The notes under the pieces were generated by a model, which saw only the letters and a list, made by a program, of their open reading frames with translations, did no database searches and was not told the DNA's origin. 64,000 nt of DNA, from assembly GCF_905397275.1 (NCBI RefSeq), contig NZ_CAJPUY010000020.1:1-64000 (forward strand), in the 5' to 3' direction. This DNA comes from Cupriavidus yeoncheonensis. GTDB taxonomy: Bacteria; Pseudomonadota; Gammaproteobacteria; Burkholderiales; Burkholderiaceae. Position 1 is the first letter of the stretch. Each line of letters starts with the position of its first letter. Below, piece by piece: positions 51,658 through 60,654 of the stretch. The position numbers and the translations under genes are program-made.

Positions 51658-52067
51658 GTCAATCCGTTCAGACGGGCTCTTCCCACGAGAGTCCTTGATC
51701 ACGAGAAGGGCTCGACACGTTATAACGGATCCTCGGATTTACAAGCTGCGCTTGAAGGAGATTCAAGTTTGCGCCCCAGAGTGTGTGGCCATCCGAAATC
51801 TAAGATGTCCTCGCATTGTGCACGATTTCATCAAGGAGGCATCGGATCGGGCTTTGGACGATCTGCAAAATCGGCTTCCGACGTGCTTTTGGAAAGCCAG
51901 CCTTCTACGCCGAGCGCATGCACGGTGGCACATGGACGGACCTTGAGCACGCGCTCGCATGGGTGAGTGCCCGATTAAGAAATGGCGCCGAAGTGTTCTT
52001 CACGTTTCCAGGCGGTGGGCGTTTTGCGTAGAACTTCGAAAAAAAGAAGATACCTAAGGAGACATTC
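51658..52067. other. Divergent intergenic region
   Basis: About 410 bases upstream of the Bug receptor gene. Some short frames are open (for example from 51816), but none has recognisable motifs. It should hold the operon promoter. Confidence 0.35.
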
Positions 52068-53051
52068 ATGGGTGTTGGAACCGTTCTTCGAGTCCTGGCC
52101 ATTGTTGGTTTTTCTGCGATTGCCATGGGAGCGAACGCCCAGGACTACCCCGCGCGCCCGATTCGGATCCTCGTTGGCTTCGCTGCCGGCGGTGGCGTGG
52201 ACACCGTGGCTCGCGTGTATGCCGCCAAACTGCAAGAACTTCTCAACGTACCCATCGTTGTGGAGAACAAGCCCGGCGCCTCGGAACTGCTTGCTGCCTT
52301 GCCTCTGACCCGTGCGGCCCCCGATGGCTACACACTCTGGATGACCAGTGCCAGCAGCCTCGTGCGTGGGCCGGGTGTCCGGACAGACCTGCCTTACGAC
52401 CCGCTCAAGCAACTTACATTCATCTCGCGTGTAGCCGAGGTCGAGGCCCTTTATGTTGTCAAGCCCAGCCTGCCCGTACATTCGGTGCGCGAGTTGATCG
52501 ACTACGCCAAGCAGCATCCGGGAAAGCTGAACTATGGATCGGCCGGTATCGGGTCGTCCAATCACCTGCTCACTGAGCAGTTCAGGCTTCTGACAAAGAT
52601 TGAGATGGTTCATGTCCCGTTCAAGAGCGACGCGGAAGTGGCTCGTGAGCTGACCGGAGGCACGTTGGATTTCGCCATGGCAATTACCACGTTTTCGACG
52701 CCATTCGTCAAGGACGGGAGGATTCGCGCAGTCGCGGTCACGGGTCCACAGCGCCTTGCGGAGTTGCCTGATGTGCCGACGCTTGACGAGAGTGATGTGC
52801 CGGAAGTCAGGGGCCTGGGAACCTATCTCTTCTATGGCCTGGTCGGGCCCGCGGGCATGTCGCCAGCCGTCGTGAAGAAACTGAACGACGCCCTTACGAA
52901 GATCGCGCAGACGCCTGAAATGGCGCGGAAACTCACGACGGTGAGCATGCGGCCCGCGTTCGGTTCGCCGCTGGACTTCCGGCGCCTGATCGAGTCGGAG
53001 ATGCCCAGGTGGAAGGAGGTGGGCAAGACCGTGAAGATTACCAACTCTTGA
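52068..53051 (+). CDS. Bug-family (TctC) substrate-binding protein
   Basis: A 327-residue periplasmic receptor. A signal peptide ending GANA is followed by YPARPIRILVGFAAGGGVDT, PIVVENKPGAS, PDGYTLW and LNYGSAGIGSSNHL, the Bug-family pattern. No TctAB genes are nearby. It heads an operon with a GMC alcohol oxidoreductase and an aldehyde dehydrogenase, so its ligand may be the product or a precursor of that pathway. AAGGAGACA precedes the ATG. Confidence 0.93.
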   Translation: MGVGTVLRVLAIVGFSAIAMGANAQDYPARPIRILVGFAAGGGVDTVARVYAAKLQELLNVPIVVENKPGASELLAALPLTRAAPDGYTLWMTSASSLVRGPGVRTDLPYDPLKQLTFISRVAEVEALYVVKPSLPVHSVRELIDYAKQHPGKLNYGSAGIGSSNHLLTEQFRLLTKIEMVHVPFKSDAEVARELTGGTLDFAMAITTFSTPFVKDGRIRAVAVTGPQRLAELPDVPTLDESDVPEVRGLGTYLFYGLVGPAGMSPAVVKKLNDALTKIAQTPEMARKLTTVSMRPAFGSPLDFRRLIESEMPRWKEVGKTVKITNS

Positions 53052-53060
53052 TGCGGCGCC

Positions 53061-54683
53061 ATGACAGCATTCCTGGAGTTCGATTTCATCGTTGTTGGAG
53101 CCGGTAGTGCAGGTTCCATTGTCGCTAGCCGCTTGAGCGAGAGCGGGAGGTTCACGGTGCTGGTGCTGGAAGCGGGTGGCTGGGACCGCAACCCATGGAT
53201 CCATATTCCCTTGGGCGTCGGCAAGACAATCATGAACAAGGCGGTCAACTGGACATATCACACGGAACCGGTTCCGCAATTGTTCGATCGTCGCTTGTAC
53301 ATGGCGCGGGGCAAGGTCGTCGGAGGTTGCGGTGCCATCAATGGCATGGTCCATGTGCGCGGGCAACTGCAAGATTTTGAGCAGTGGCGCGAATCCGGCT
53401 GTGACGGCTGGGGCTGGTCGGATGTCCTGCCCTACTTCAAGCGCTCCGAGGACCACTACCTAGGCGATACGGACCTGCACGGCAAAGGCGGGCCGGTAGC
53501 CGTGTCGCGGCCGCGCGGTCATTCGGTGCTGTGCGACCACTTCATCGCCGCTGGCGTGAACTTCGGACTCGAACGCAACGATGACTTCAATGGCATCAGG
53601 CAGGACGGTATCGGACTGTACGACCACACGGTGCGAAGGGGGCTGCGGTCTAATTCCGCCATCGGAGCGCTTCGACCGGCCAGACGCCGCGGGAACGTTC
53701 GCGTCGAGGTAGGGGCGCACGTTGAGCGCATTGTGTTCGACAGCGGCAGGGCGGTTGGTATCAATTTTAGGAAGGCCGGCGCCACGCTTAGGCAGGCGCG
53801 TGCGCGCCGGGAAGTGGTACTTTGTGCCGGCGCGATCAACACACCGCAATTGCTTATGCTGTCGGGGATCGGCCCCCAAACGCACCTGTTTGCGCATGGC
53901 ATCGACCTTGTCGCCGCGCGGGAGGAGGTCGGCAGAAACTTGCAGGACCATCTGGCAGTGCGGATTATCTGCAAGACGCGCAAGCGCATCACCGTCAACG
54001 ATGACCTACGCAGCCTGTGGCGACGGGGGTTGATGGGAACACGGTTCCTGGTGCAGCGCACGGGCCCGCTGGCTTTCGCTTCAGCGCAGGCCGGCATGTT
54101 CTTCAGGTCCAGGGACGGGCTGCCGTACGTGGATGCGCAGGCATTTATGATGCCTTTCAGCGTACCCGGCATCGGCCAGCAACCGCACGATTTCTCGGCA
54201 TTCACAGTTTCCGTGACGCAGTCCTGGCCCAGCAGTCGCGGCGTGGTCGAGTTACGGGACGCTGCGCCGGCAAGCCCGCCGGCCATTCGGCCGAATCATC
54301 TCGCGACAGAGGACGACAAGCGGTTCTTTATCGATGCCGTGCGGACAGTGCGAGCGGTGTTGCGCACTGCGCCCATGAATGGCGTGATTGCGGAGGAGTA
54401 CCAGCCGGGTCCAGGAGTCGTCAAAGACGATGAGATTCTGGACTACGTTCGGCAGAAGGCGAACACCATCTACCATCCGTGCGGCACATGCCGGATGGGC
54501 AGCGATGCCGAATCGGTGGTAGACGCCTCGTTGCGGGTTCGGGGTGTTACCGGCTTGCGCGTCGCGGACGCGTCGATCATGCCCCGAATCACTTCTGGGA
54601 ACATCAACGCGACCTGTCTGATGATCGGCGAGAAGGCGGCCGATCTGATTCTGGCCGACCACGATTCGGCAATGGGTAACTGA
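53061..54683 (+). CDS. GMC-family alcohol dehydrogenase/oxidase
   Basis: A 540-residue FAD enzyme of the choline dehydrogenase/AlkJ group. Motifs: VGAGSAGSIVASRL (FAD), ARGKVVGGCGAINGMVHVRG (GMC signature 1), GAINTPQLLMLSGIGP (signature 2), catalytic His in YHPCGTCRMG and the C-terminal SGNINATCLMIGEKAADLI with the second catalytic residue (Asn). It oxidises an alcohol to an aldehyde. The start lies 9 bases after the Bug receptor stop. Confidence 0.94.
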   Translation: MTAFLEFDFIVVGAGSAGSIVASRLSESGRFTVLVLEAGGWDRNPWIHIPLGVGKTIMNKAVNWTYHTEPVPQLFDRRLYMARGKVVGGCGAINGMVHVRGQLQDFEQWRESGCDGWGWSDVLPYFKRSEDHYLGDTDLHGKGGPVAVSRPRGHSVLCDHFIAAGVNFGLERNDDFNGIRQDGIGLYDHTVRRGLRSNSAIGALRPARRRGNVRVEVGAHVERIVFDSGRAVGINFRKAGATLRQARARREVVLCAGAINTPQLLMLSGIGPQTHLFAHGIDLVAAREEVGRNLQDHLAVRIICKTRKRITVNDDLRSLWRRGLMGTRFLVQRTGPLAFASAQAGMFFRSRDGLPYVDAQAFMMPFSVPGIGQQPHDFSAFTVSVTQSWPSSRGVVELRDAAPASPPAIRPNHLATEDDKRFFIDAVRTVRAVLRTAPMNGVIAEEYQPGPGVVKDDEILDYVRQKANTIYHPCGTCRMGSDAESVVDASLRVRGVTGLRVADASIMPRITSGNINATCLMIGEKAADLILADHDSAMGN

Positions 54684-54827
54684 CGACGCTTCCCAGATTC
54701 GACTGACTGGGAGTCGGCAGCGGTCTAGCTCCTTCTGCTCAGACGCACGGCAGTCATGTGCAGCTCGGTGTCCATCAGTCAGCCTGGAGAAGGGGTGACG
54801 TGCGCATAAGGCGAAAAGGATCATGAT

Positions 54828-56249
54828 ATGAAGCAATACACCAAGCTCTACATCGATGGTGAATGGGTGGATCCCATCCGCTCGCGCAGCACGTTCGAAC
54901 TGGTGAACCCCGCCACAGAACAAGCCTTTGCGAGCGTCACTCTCGGCGATGATCAGGATGTCGATCGCGCCGTGCAAGCCGCACGCCAGGCCTTCCCGGC
55001 CTTCTCCGCCACGACCAAGGCGGAGCGGATCGCCCTGCTGAACCGAATTGCCGAGGTCATGCAGAGGCGCGAAGCCGATCTGATGCTGGCCGCTTCGCAG
55101 GAGATGGGAACGCCGGTCAGCGCGGTGAGCCACGCCCGTGCCGCGGTGGAACAGTTCAAGCAGGGCGCCGCAGTCCTGGCAGATTATGAATTCGAGCGCA
55201 TGCTTGGCACCGACGTCATCCGTCGCGAGCCGATCGGAGTCTGCGGCCTCATTTCGCCGTGGAACTGGCCGATCCAGACCATCTGCACCAAGTTGTCCTC
55301 GGCGATCGCGGCGGGCTGTACGGTCGTGGTGAAGCCCAGCGAATATACGTCGGTGAGCGCGATTCTGATCACGGAAGTGCTGCACGAGGCGGAGCTACCC
55401 CGTGGGGTCTTCAACCTTGTGAATGGCGACGGCGCGGTTGTCGGGAACGCTCTCTCGACCCACTCCGACGTCGACATGGTGTCGTTCACCGGCTCCACGC
55501 GAGCCGGCATCCTGGTAGCACAGGCGGCGGCCGCGACCGTCAAGCGTGTCTGCCAGGAGCTGGGTGGCAAGTCCGCCCATATCATCATGCCCGACGCTGA
55601 CCTGCACGCTGCGGCGCGCTTCACCATTGCGCGTGGCTATGCCAACTCGGGACAGTCTTGCCATGCGCCAACACGTATACTGGTTCACGAAAGCCAGTCT
55701 GAACAGGTGCTGGACCTGATGTCGACCGAAGCGCGGAAGCTCGTGGTGGGCGATCCGAAGGAGCCCGCCACCAATCTGGGCCCCGTGGTGAACAAGGCGC
55801 AGTTCGACCGCATCCAGGGCTATATTCGCAAAGGCATTGAGGAAGGGGCGCGGCTCATCTGTGGTGGTCCCGGGCGCCCCGCGGGCCTGGAGCGCGGATA
55901 CTACGTCAGGCCGACCGTGTTTGCGGATGTGCGCCCTGATATGACGATTGCGCGGGAAGAGATCTTCGGGCCGGTGCTGGCGGTGATCTCGTACCGCACG
56001 ATCGACGAAGCAGTCGAGATCGCGAACGCCACAAAGTACGGTCTTGGGGGCTATGTGTTCGCATCCACTCCCGAGAAGGCCCGCGCCGTCGGCGAGCGCT
56101 TGCGCGCAGGCCGCATCTTTTGCAATGGGGCTGGCGGCAACGTAGTGGTGCCCATGGGCGGCTACAAGCAGTCCGGCAACGGGCGCGAAATGGGGGTGTT
56201 CGGGCTGGAGGAATACCTGGAAGTCAAGGCAATGATCGGCTGCGCCTGA
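54828..56249 (+). CDS. NAD(P)-dependent aldehyde dehydrogenase
   Basis: A 473-residue aldehyde dehydrogenase. NWPIQTICTKLSSAIAAGCT and FTGSTRAG belong to the nucleotide-binding fold, the general base Glu is in CQELGGKS and the catalytic Cys in SGQSCHAPTR. It probably oxidises the aldehyde made by the GMC enzyme to an acid. About 145 bases separate it from the GMC gene, so either a shared transcript or its own promoter is possible. Confidence 0.95.
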   Translation: MKQYTKLYIDGEWVDPIRSRSTFELVNPATEQAFASVTLGDDQDVDRAVQAARQAFPAFSATTKAERIALLNRIAEVMQRREADLMLAASQEMGTPVSAVSHARAAVEQFKQGAAVLADYEFERMLGTDVIRREPIGVCGLISPWNWPIQTICTKLSSAIAAGCTVVVKPSEYTSVSAILITEVLHEAELPRGVFNLVNGDGAVVGNALSTHSDVDMVSFTGSTRAGILVAQAAAATVKRVCQELGGKSAHIIMPDADLHAAARFTIARGYANSGQSCHAPTRILVHESQSEQVLDLMSTEARKLVVGDPKEPATNLGPVVNKAQFDRIQGYIRKGIEEGARLICGGPGRPAGLERGYYVRPTVFADVRPDMTIAREEIFGPVLAVISYRTIDEAVEIANATKYGLGGYVFASTPEKARAVGERLRAGRIFCNGAGGNVVVPMGGYKQSGNGREMGVFGLEEYLEVKAMIGCA

Positions 56250-56343
56250 TTTGCCGCCATTCTTATCATTTCCTGCTGCGCAATTTCTTACGAGATCGCT
56301 CCGCAGATAGCGGGGCGCTTTGCGCTTGGCGGCGCTGGGCCGA

Positions 56344-57540
56344 TCATCCGACGATCTCCGGCACTTGCGTGGGGTGGGTGCGTAGCCACATCGCGATCGG
56401 TACGGCACAAAGCGCGAGAAGCGCCGCGATAAGAAAAATCATATCCAGTCCGAGTACATTGGCAACGAGGCCGAGCAGGGGAGTGAATATGCCAAGCGCC
56501 AGGTCGATGAAGGCGGTATAGACGCCCATGGCGAGGCCACGCGCTTGTGCTGGCGCCCGTGCCATGGCCTCCATGCCGAACCCGGGATATACGAGCGCAT
56601 AGCCAAATCCCGCCATCGCGGATCCGACGAACGCTAGCCATGCCTCGGGCGAAAGCCAGATGAGCGCCAGCCCGGCGCTATGAATCGCGATGAAAATCGC
56701 CGCAGTTCGCGCGCCGCCAAGGCGGTCTGGCAATGGGCCGAAGAGCACGCGTGCCGCCATCAGTGAGACCGCAAATGCAGTAAAGGACAACCATGCCGGT
56801 TGCCAGCCCCGCTGAACAAACAGCAGCACGGCAAATGCGGTCATGATTCCGTAGCCCAAACTGGAGAAAGCCATTGCCACACCGGGAATCCAGACAGCCT
56901 TCAAGACCTGTCCAGTGGCCTTGCGGCTTTGAGGCGCCGGGTTGGTGGCCGGAATAGGGCTCACGAGGAGCAGCGTTGCTGCTGAACCCAATAGGGTCGC
57001 CAGGCCGATCGATGCAAAACCGAAATTTTTGAAAAGGACACTCCCAAGCGGCGCGCCAAGGGCGAGGGCCACGAACATTGCGGTGCCGATCCACGCGATC
57101 ATTCTGCCGACCTTGCTGGGGCCTGACAGCGAAAGGCACCAACTTTGCGCGCCGATCATGATAAAACTCTCGGCGCCTCCGAGCAGGACGCGGCCGACCA
57201 GCAAGATCGCAATGGCAAGTCCGGCGCGGCCGATGGCCATCAGGGAGCCCAGATACAGCAGCCCGGCGAGCATGGCCATCATCAGCCCAGCCGTTACCGC
57301 AAACTTCGGACCTCGCCGGTCGGAGATCGTTCCGGACCACAGCCGGCAAAGCAGCGACGCGGTGAACTGGGCCCCGGAGACAAGGCCGACAGTGAAAGTG
57401 CTGAAACCCAGGCTATCATGGATGTACAGCGGCAGTGCTGGCAATGCTGCGCCTGTGACCAGAAACACGGCGAACACACATGCCATCAAGGACAGCACGG
57501 TGTGTTCGGTGGGCGCAGCCGAAGGCTGATACAGGTTCAT
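56344..57540 (-). CDS. MFS transporter, YhhS/YfcJ type
   Basis: A 398-residue 12-helix transporter similar to E. coli YhhS: ALPALPLYIHDSLGFSTFTVGL, LLCRLWSGTISDRRGPK, GRVLLGGAESFIMIGAQSW, GRMIAWIGTAMFVALALGAPLG, GFGYALVYPGFGMEAM. These proteins export sugars or small toxic molecules; the substrate is unknown. Start at 57540 chosen to begin just before the first helix; an ORF to 57624 adds only polar residues. Convergent with the aldehyde dehydrogenase gene. Confidence 0.9.
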   Translation of the reverse strand: MNLYQPSAAPTEHTVLSLMACVFAVFLVTGAALPALPLYIHDSLGFSTFTVGLVSGAQFTASLLCRLWSGTISDRRGPKFAVTAGLMMAMLAGLLYLGSLMAIGRAGLAIAILLVGRVLLGGAESFIMIGAQSWCLSLSGPSKVGRMIAWIGTAMFVALALGAPLGSVLFKNFGFASIGLATLLGSAATLLLVSPIPATNPAPQSRKATGQVLKAVWIPGVAMAFSSLGYGIMTAFAVLLFVQRGWQPAWLSFTAFAVSLMAARVLFGPLPDRLGGARTAAIFIAIHSAGLALIWLSPEAWLAFVGSAMAGFGYALVYPGFGMEAMARAPAQARGLAMGVYTAFIDLALGIFTPLLGLVANVLGLDMIFLIAALLALCAVPIAMWLRTHPTQVPEIVG

Positions 57541-57703
57541 CGTCGTTGTGGTGTCTGATGCGTCGAGGCTGCTGTCAACGTTCCGGGCGGAACCATCGGA
57601 ATGGCGGACGGAGGGCGAGTACAAGTTTAAACAAGAGCGGGGGAACGGGCCATGTCCACCGGCCCCGCACTCGTGGCAGAAAGATGCCCACGATACGACA
57701 TCC

Positions 57704-58861
57704 TCAGAGACTGGCTTCGAAGACCTCGCGGCTGGTTTCCAGTGTCACGTCGCTGTGCTCGCCAAGCTGGGTCATGCCATGCGCCTGCAGTTGCTGAACC
57801 AGTCCCTCGATGGCGTCGGCGGCAATGCCATAGTCAGAAAGATGGGTTCCGACATCGAGGCTTTCAAAGAAATCTCGGGTCTTTTCTATGGCGAGATCGA
57901 TGCGCGCATCCTCGCTTCCGGTAGTGATATGCCATACGCGCTCCGCGTACTGCAGAAGCTTGGCGCGCTTGCCTTCCCGACGAACCCGAAGCATCGAGGG
58001 AAGCACGATGGCTAGTGTGCGGGCGTGGTCCAAGCCATAGAGCGCTGTAAGTTCGTGGCCAACCAGGTGCGTGGCCCAGTCTTGCGGCACGCCGGCACCA
58101 ATCAGTCCGTTCAACGTCATGGCGGCGGCCCACATCATGTTGGCGCGGGAATCGTAGTCTGCGGGATCATGGACCACTTTCGGGCCGATCTCGATCAGGG
58201 TCTGCAGCAGCCCCTCGGCGAAGCGGTCCTGGACCCGGGCTTCGACGGGATAGGTCAGGTACTGCTCGACCACATGGGTGAAGGCATCGATCACACCGTT
58301 GGCAAGCTGCCGGGGGGGCAGCGTATAGGTCTTGGTCGGGTCCAGAATGGAGAACTGCGGGAAGACATGGGGCGACGCAAAGAAGGCCTTGGTCTGCGTT
58401 GCTTTGCGCGTCACCACCGCGTTGAAGTTCATTTCGGAGCCGGTCGCGGACAAGGTCAGCACGGCTCCGAAAGGCAGGGCCTCCTGAACCACGCTTCCCA
58501 CGGTTTCCAGGATGTGCCACGGATCGCCAGCGTACTTTGCCGCTGCCGCGACAAACTTCGTCCCGTCAATGACCGAGCCGCCGCCGATTGCCAGCAGAAA
58601 ATCGATGTCCCTGGCGTGAACCTGCCCGACTGCCTTGGTCAGTGTCTCGAAAGTGGGATTGGGCTCGATTCCACCGAACTCGTAATGCGTACGGTCGCCT
58701 AGCGCCTTGCGCACTTCAGCCAGGGTGCCGTTGCGTTCGGCACTCTGGCCGCCGTAGAGGATCAGGACGCGTGCGTTCCGGGGAACGAGTTCATGGAGCG
58801 AGGACGTAGTGTCCTGTCCGAACACGATGCGCGTGGGATTGTGAAACTCGAAATTCAGCAT
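57704..58861 (-). CDS. yqhD: Iron-containing alcohol dehydrogenase, YqhD-type aldehyde reductase
   Basis: A 385-residue enzyme very close to E. coli YqhD in layout: EFGGIEPNPTFETL, AIGGGSVIDGTKF, TLPPRQLANGVIDAF, GAGVPQDWATHLVGHE and LLQYAERVW. Metal ligands by alignment are Asp192, His196, His265 and His279. YqhD uses NADPH to reduce many short aldehydes, including those from lipid peroxidation. Next to a flavodoxin-like reductase and LysR, an electrophile-stress or aldehyde detoxification function is likely. Confidence 0.94.
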   Translation of the reverse strand: MLNFEFHNPTRIVFGQDTTSSLHELVPRNARVLILYGGQSAERNGTLAEVRKALGDRTHYEFGGIEPNPTFETLTKAVGQVHARDIDFLLAIGGGSVIDGTKFVAAAAKYAGDPWHILETVGSVVQEALPFGAVLTLSATGSEMNFNAVVTRKATQTKAFFASPHVFPQFSILDPTKTYTLPPRQLANGVIDAFTHVVEQYLTYPVEARVQDRFAEGLLQTLIEIGPKVVHDPADYDSRANMMWAAAMTLNGLIGAGVPQDWATHLVGHELTALYGLDHARTLAIVLPSMLRVRREGKRAKLLQYAERVWHITTGSEDARIDLAIEKTRDFFESLDVGTHLSDYGIAADAIEGLVQQLQAHGMTQLGEHSDVTLETSREVFEASL

Positions 58862-58911
58862 GAGTGATTCCTTGTGCGTTGTGTTGTGAAGCGGTCGGAC
58901 AATCGTGTCCG

Positions 58912-58938
58912 AGGTGTCTGAAGTGTCTGAAGTGTCTG
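58912..58938. repeat. Three 9-bp tandem repeats
   Basis: AGGTGTCTG, AAGTGTCTG and AAGTGTCTG lie head to tail in the gap between yqhD and the flavodoxin-like gene. This is a short array with no obvious role. Confidence 0.7.
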
Positions 58939-58954
58939 AGGGCGAGAGGCAGGC

Positions 58955-59524
58955 TTACGCCGCATGGAGACGGGCGGTGATCTTGGCTACGCGCTCGCCG
59001 AGATAAGCGGCGGTCTGGAGATCGCTGCTCGGTGGGGCGACGTCAGGCCCTTCGTCGACGTTCGCCTGGGCCATGGCGCCCAACCAGCTTCCGAGGCGGT
59101 TGAGGTCAGCGCTGCTGGCCGTGCTGGAACTATTGCCAGGCTTGAGGTCAAGCCCCACCCAGAGCATGCCGTGCTGCGCGGCGATCAGCGCCATCGAAAC
59201 CAGCGCGTTAAGCTTGTCGCCACTATGCGCACCCGAGTTCGTAAAGCCGGCCGCGATCTTGTTGCGCCACTTGAGGTCGTGCCAGACCGGCTTGGTCGCG
59301 TCTTCGAAGAACTGCTTCAACTTCGCGCTGAACATGCCGTTGTAGGTCGGCGAGCCAAAGATGATGGCGTCGCTGGCTTCCAGTAGCTCCCATGGCGAGC
59401 CGGCGTCGCGAACCGAGATGAGGTTCACCCGAGCGCCCGGATGCCGGCGCGCACCTTCGGCGACCGCTTCGGCCAACCGTTCGGTATGGCCATACCCGCT
59501 GTCGTAGACAATTGAGATTTGCAT
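58955..59524 (-). CDS. Flavodoxin-like FMN reductase (NAD(P)H-dependent, WrbA-like)
   Basis: A 189-residue flavodoxin-fold protein. SIVYDSGYGHTERLAEAVAE is the FMN phosphate loop, GSPTYNGMFSAKLKQFFED the second FMN loop and FTNSGAHSGDKLNAL the third. It belongs near WrbA/NAD(P)H quinone reductases, which perform two-electron quinone reduction. It is the first gene of a minus-strand pair with yqhD and is divergent from a LysR gene; a perfect LysR-type operator lies between them. Confidence 0.9.
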   Translation of the reverse strand: MQISIVYDSGYGHTERLAEAVAEGARRHPGARVNLISVRDAGSPWELLEASDAIIFGSPTYNGMFSAKLKQFFEDATKPVWHDLKWRNKIAAGFTNSGAHSGDKLNALVSMALIAAQHGMLWVGLDLKPGNSSSTASSADLNRLGSWLGAMAQANVDEGPDVAPPSSDLQTAAYLGERVAKITARLHAA

Positions 59525-59591
59525 TCTGCACTCCGTTGGTTGGTGCGATGGGTGCATTCTCGCTGCTATGATTCGTGACGAGAATGACTCA

Positions 59592-59616
59592 TGAGGTTGA
59601 TGATTCAATAACCTCA
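59592..59616. promoter_or_regulatory. LysR box, perfect 7-11-7 inverted repeat
   Basis: TGAGGTT-N11-AACCTCA is a perfect T-N11-A type operator between the flavodoxin-like gene (start 59524) and the LysR gene (start 59666). TTGACA follows immediately at 59619-59624 and could be the -35 box of the LysR promoter. Confidence 0.75.
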
Positions 59617-59665
59617 AGTTGACAATCGAAGTGCGGTTTCCCACTTCCCAGAACGGCTCCGAAGC

Positions 59666-60619
59666 ATGGATTCTTCGCAACGTGTTCGCGCCATCCTTTC
59701 TTTCGTGCAGGCTGCGGATGCCGGCAGCTTTGCGGCCGCGGGACGCGCGCTCGGCATCTCGTCGGCCGCGGTGAGCAAGAACATCGGCGGACTGGAAAAG
59801 GCGTTGGGTGTGCGGCTCATGAACCGTACCACCCGCACCCTGAACCTGACTGAAGAGGGAGAAGCGTTCCTGCGTCAGGCACGGATTGCGATAGAAGCGC
59901 TGGATCTCGCCGCCGAGACCGTAAGCGCACATCGCGCCGGGCCGTCAGGGCGGGTGCGGGTCTCGACAAGCGTCGGTTTCGGTCGCGAGCAACTGATGCC
60001 CTTGCTGCCAGGGCTGATGCAGAAGTACCCGGGCCTTTCGTTCGAGGTCGATTTCGACGACCGCGTAGTCGACCTCGTGCAGGATCGCTACGACCTCGCG
60101 TTGCGCGGCGGTCGCATTGGTGATTCTTCCCTGGTTTCGCGAACGATCTGCCAGTTCAACATGGCACTGGTCGCATCGCCCGCTTACCTCTCGCGTTATG
60201 GCGTGCCGCGCAAGCCCGCGGATCTTGACCGGCATCGCCTTCTTACCAGGAGGTTCCTGGGTGGCCGGGTGTCGCCGTGGAGCTTCAAGGGGGACGACGG
60301 GAGCATCACCACGCTCAATACCGAGGCAGCAGTTATGACACTGTCTTCGCCGGAAGCGCTTGTGCAGGCTGCGGTGGCTGGTGCTGGTATCGCTGAAGTG
60401 GGTGTGCATCACGCGTGGAGGCACCTCCTCGCCGGAGAGCTGAAAGTCGTGCTTCTTTCCGCCCACCACCCCGGAAGCTTCGAAATGACTCTGCAGTACC
60501 CGCATCGGGCTCTCATTGCACCGCGGGTCCGGGTCACGGTGGATTACCTGCTGGAAGCCTTCGCGAAGCTTGAGGAACTCCATGTGCCGCTGCCAGCGTT
60601 GAAGCGCTACAAGGCTTGA
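59666..60619 (+). CDS. LysR-type transcriptional regulator
   Basis: A 317-residue LysR protein. The helix-turn-helix is ADAGSFAAAGRALGISSAAVSKNIGGLE. The effector domain shows VRVSTSVGFGREQLMPLLPG and LALRGGRIGDSSLV, as in regulators of quinone or aldehyde stress genes. Divergent from the flavodoxin-like/yqhD genes with a perfect operator between, so these are the likely targets. Confidence 0.93.
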   Translation: MDSSQRVRAILSFVQAADAGSFAAAGRALGISSAAVSKNIGGLEKALGVRLMNRTTRTLNLTEEGEAFLRQARIAIEALDLAAETVSAHRAGPSGRVRVSTSVGFGREQLMPLLPGLMQKYPGLSFEVDFDDRVVDLVQDRYDLALRGGRIGDSSLVSRTICQFNMALVASPAYLSRYGVPRKPADLDRHRLLTRRFLGGRVSPWSFKGDDGSITTLNTEAAVMTLSSPEALVQAAVAGAGIAEVGVHHAWRHLLAGELKVVLLSAHHPGSFEMTLQYPHRALIAPRVRVTVDYLLEAFAKLEELHVPLPALKRYKA

Positions 60620-60654
60620 GCGCTTCAACGAAGCTTCAACCAGAATGGAGAGCC

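Noticed and set aside
51816-52031. Short plus-strand ORF before the Bug receptor
   Set aside because: No ribosome binding site or recognisable family; lies in the expected promoter region.
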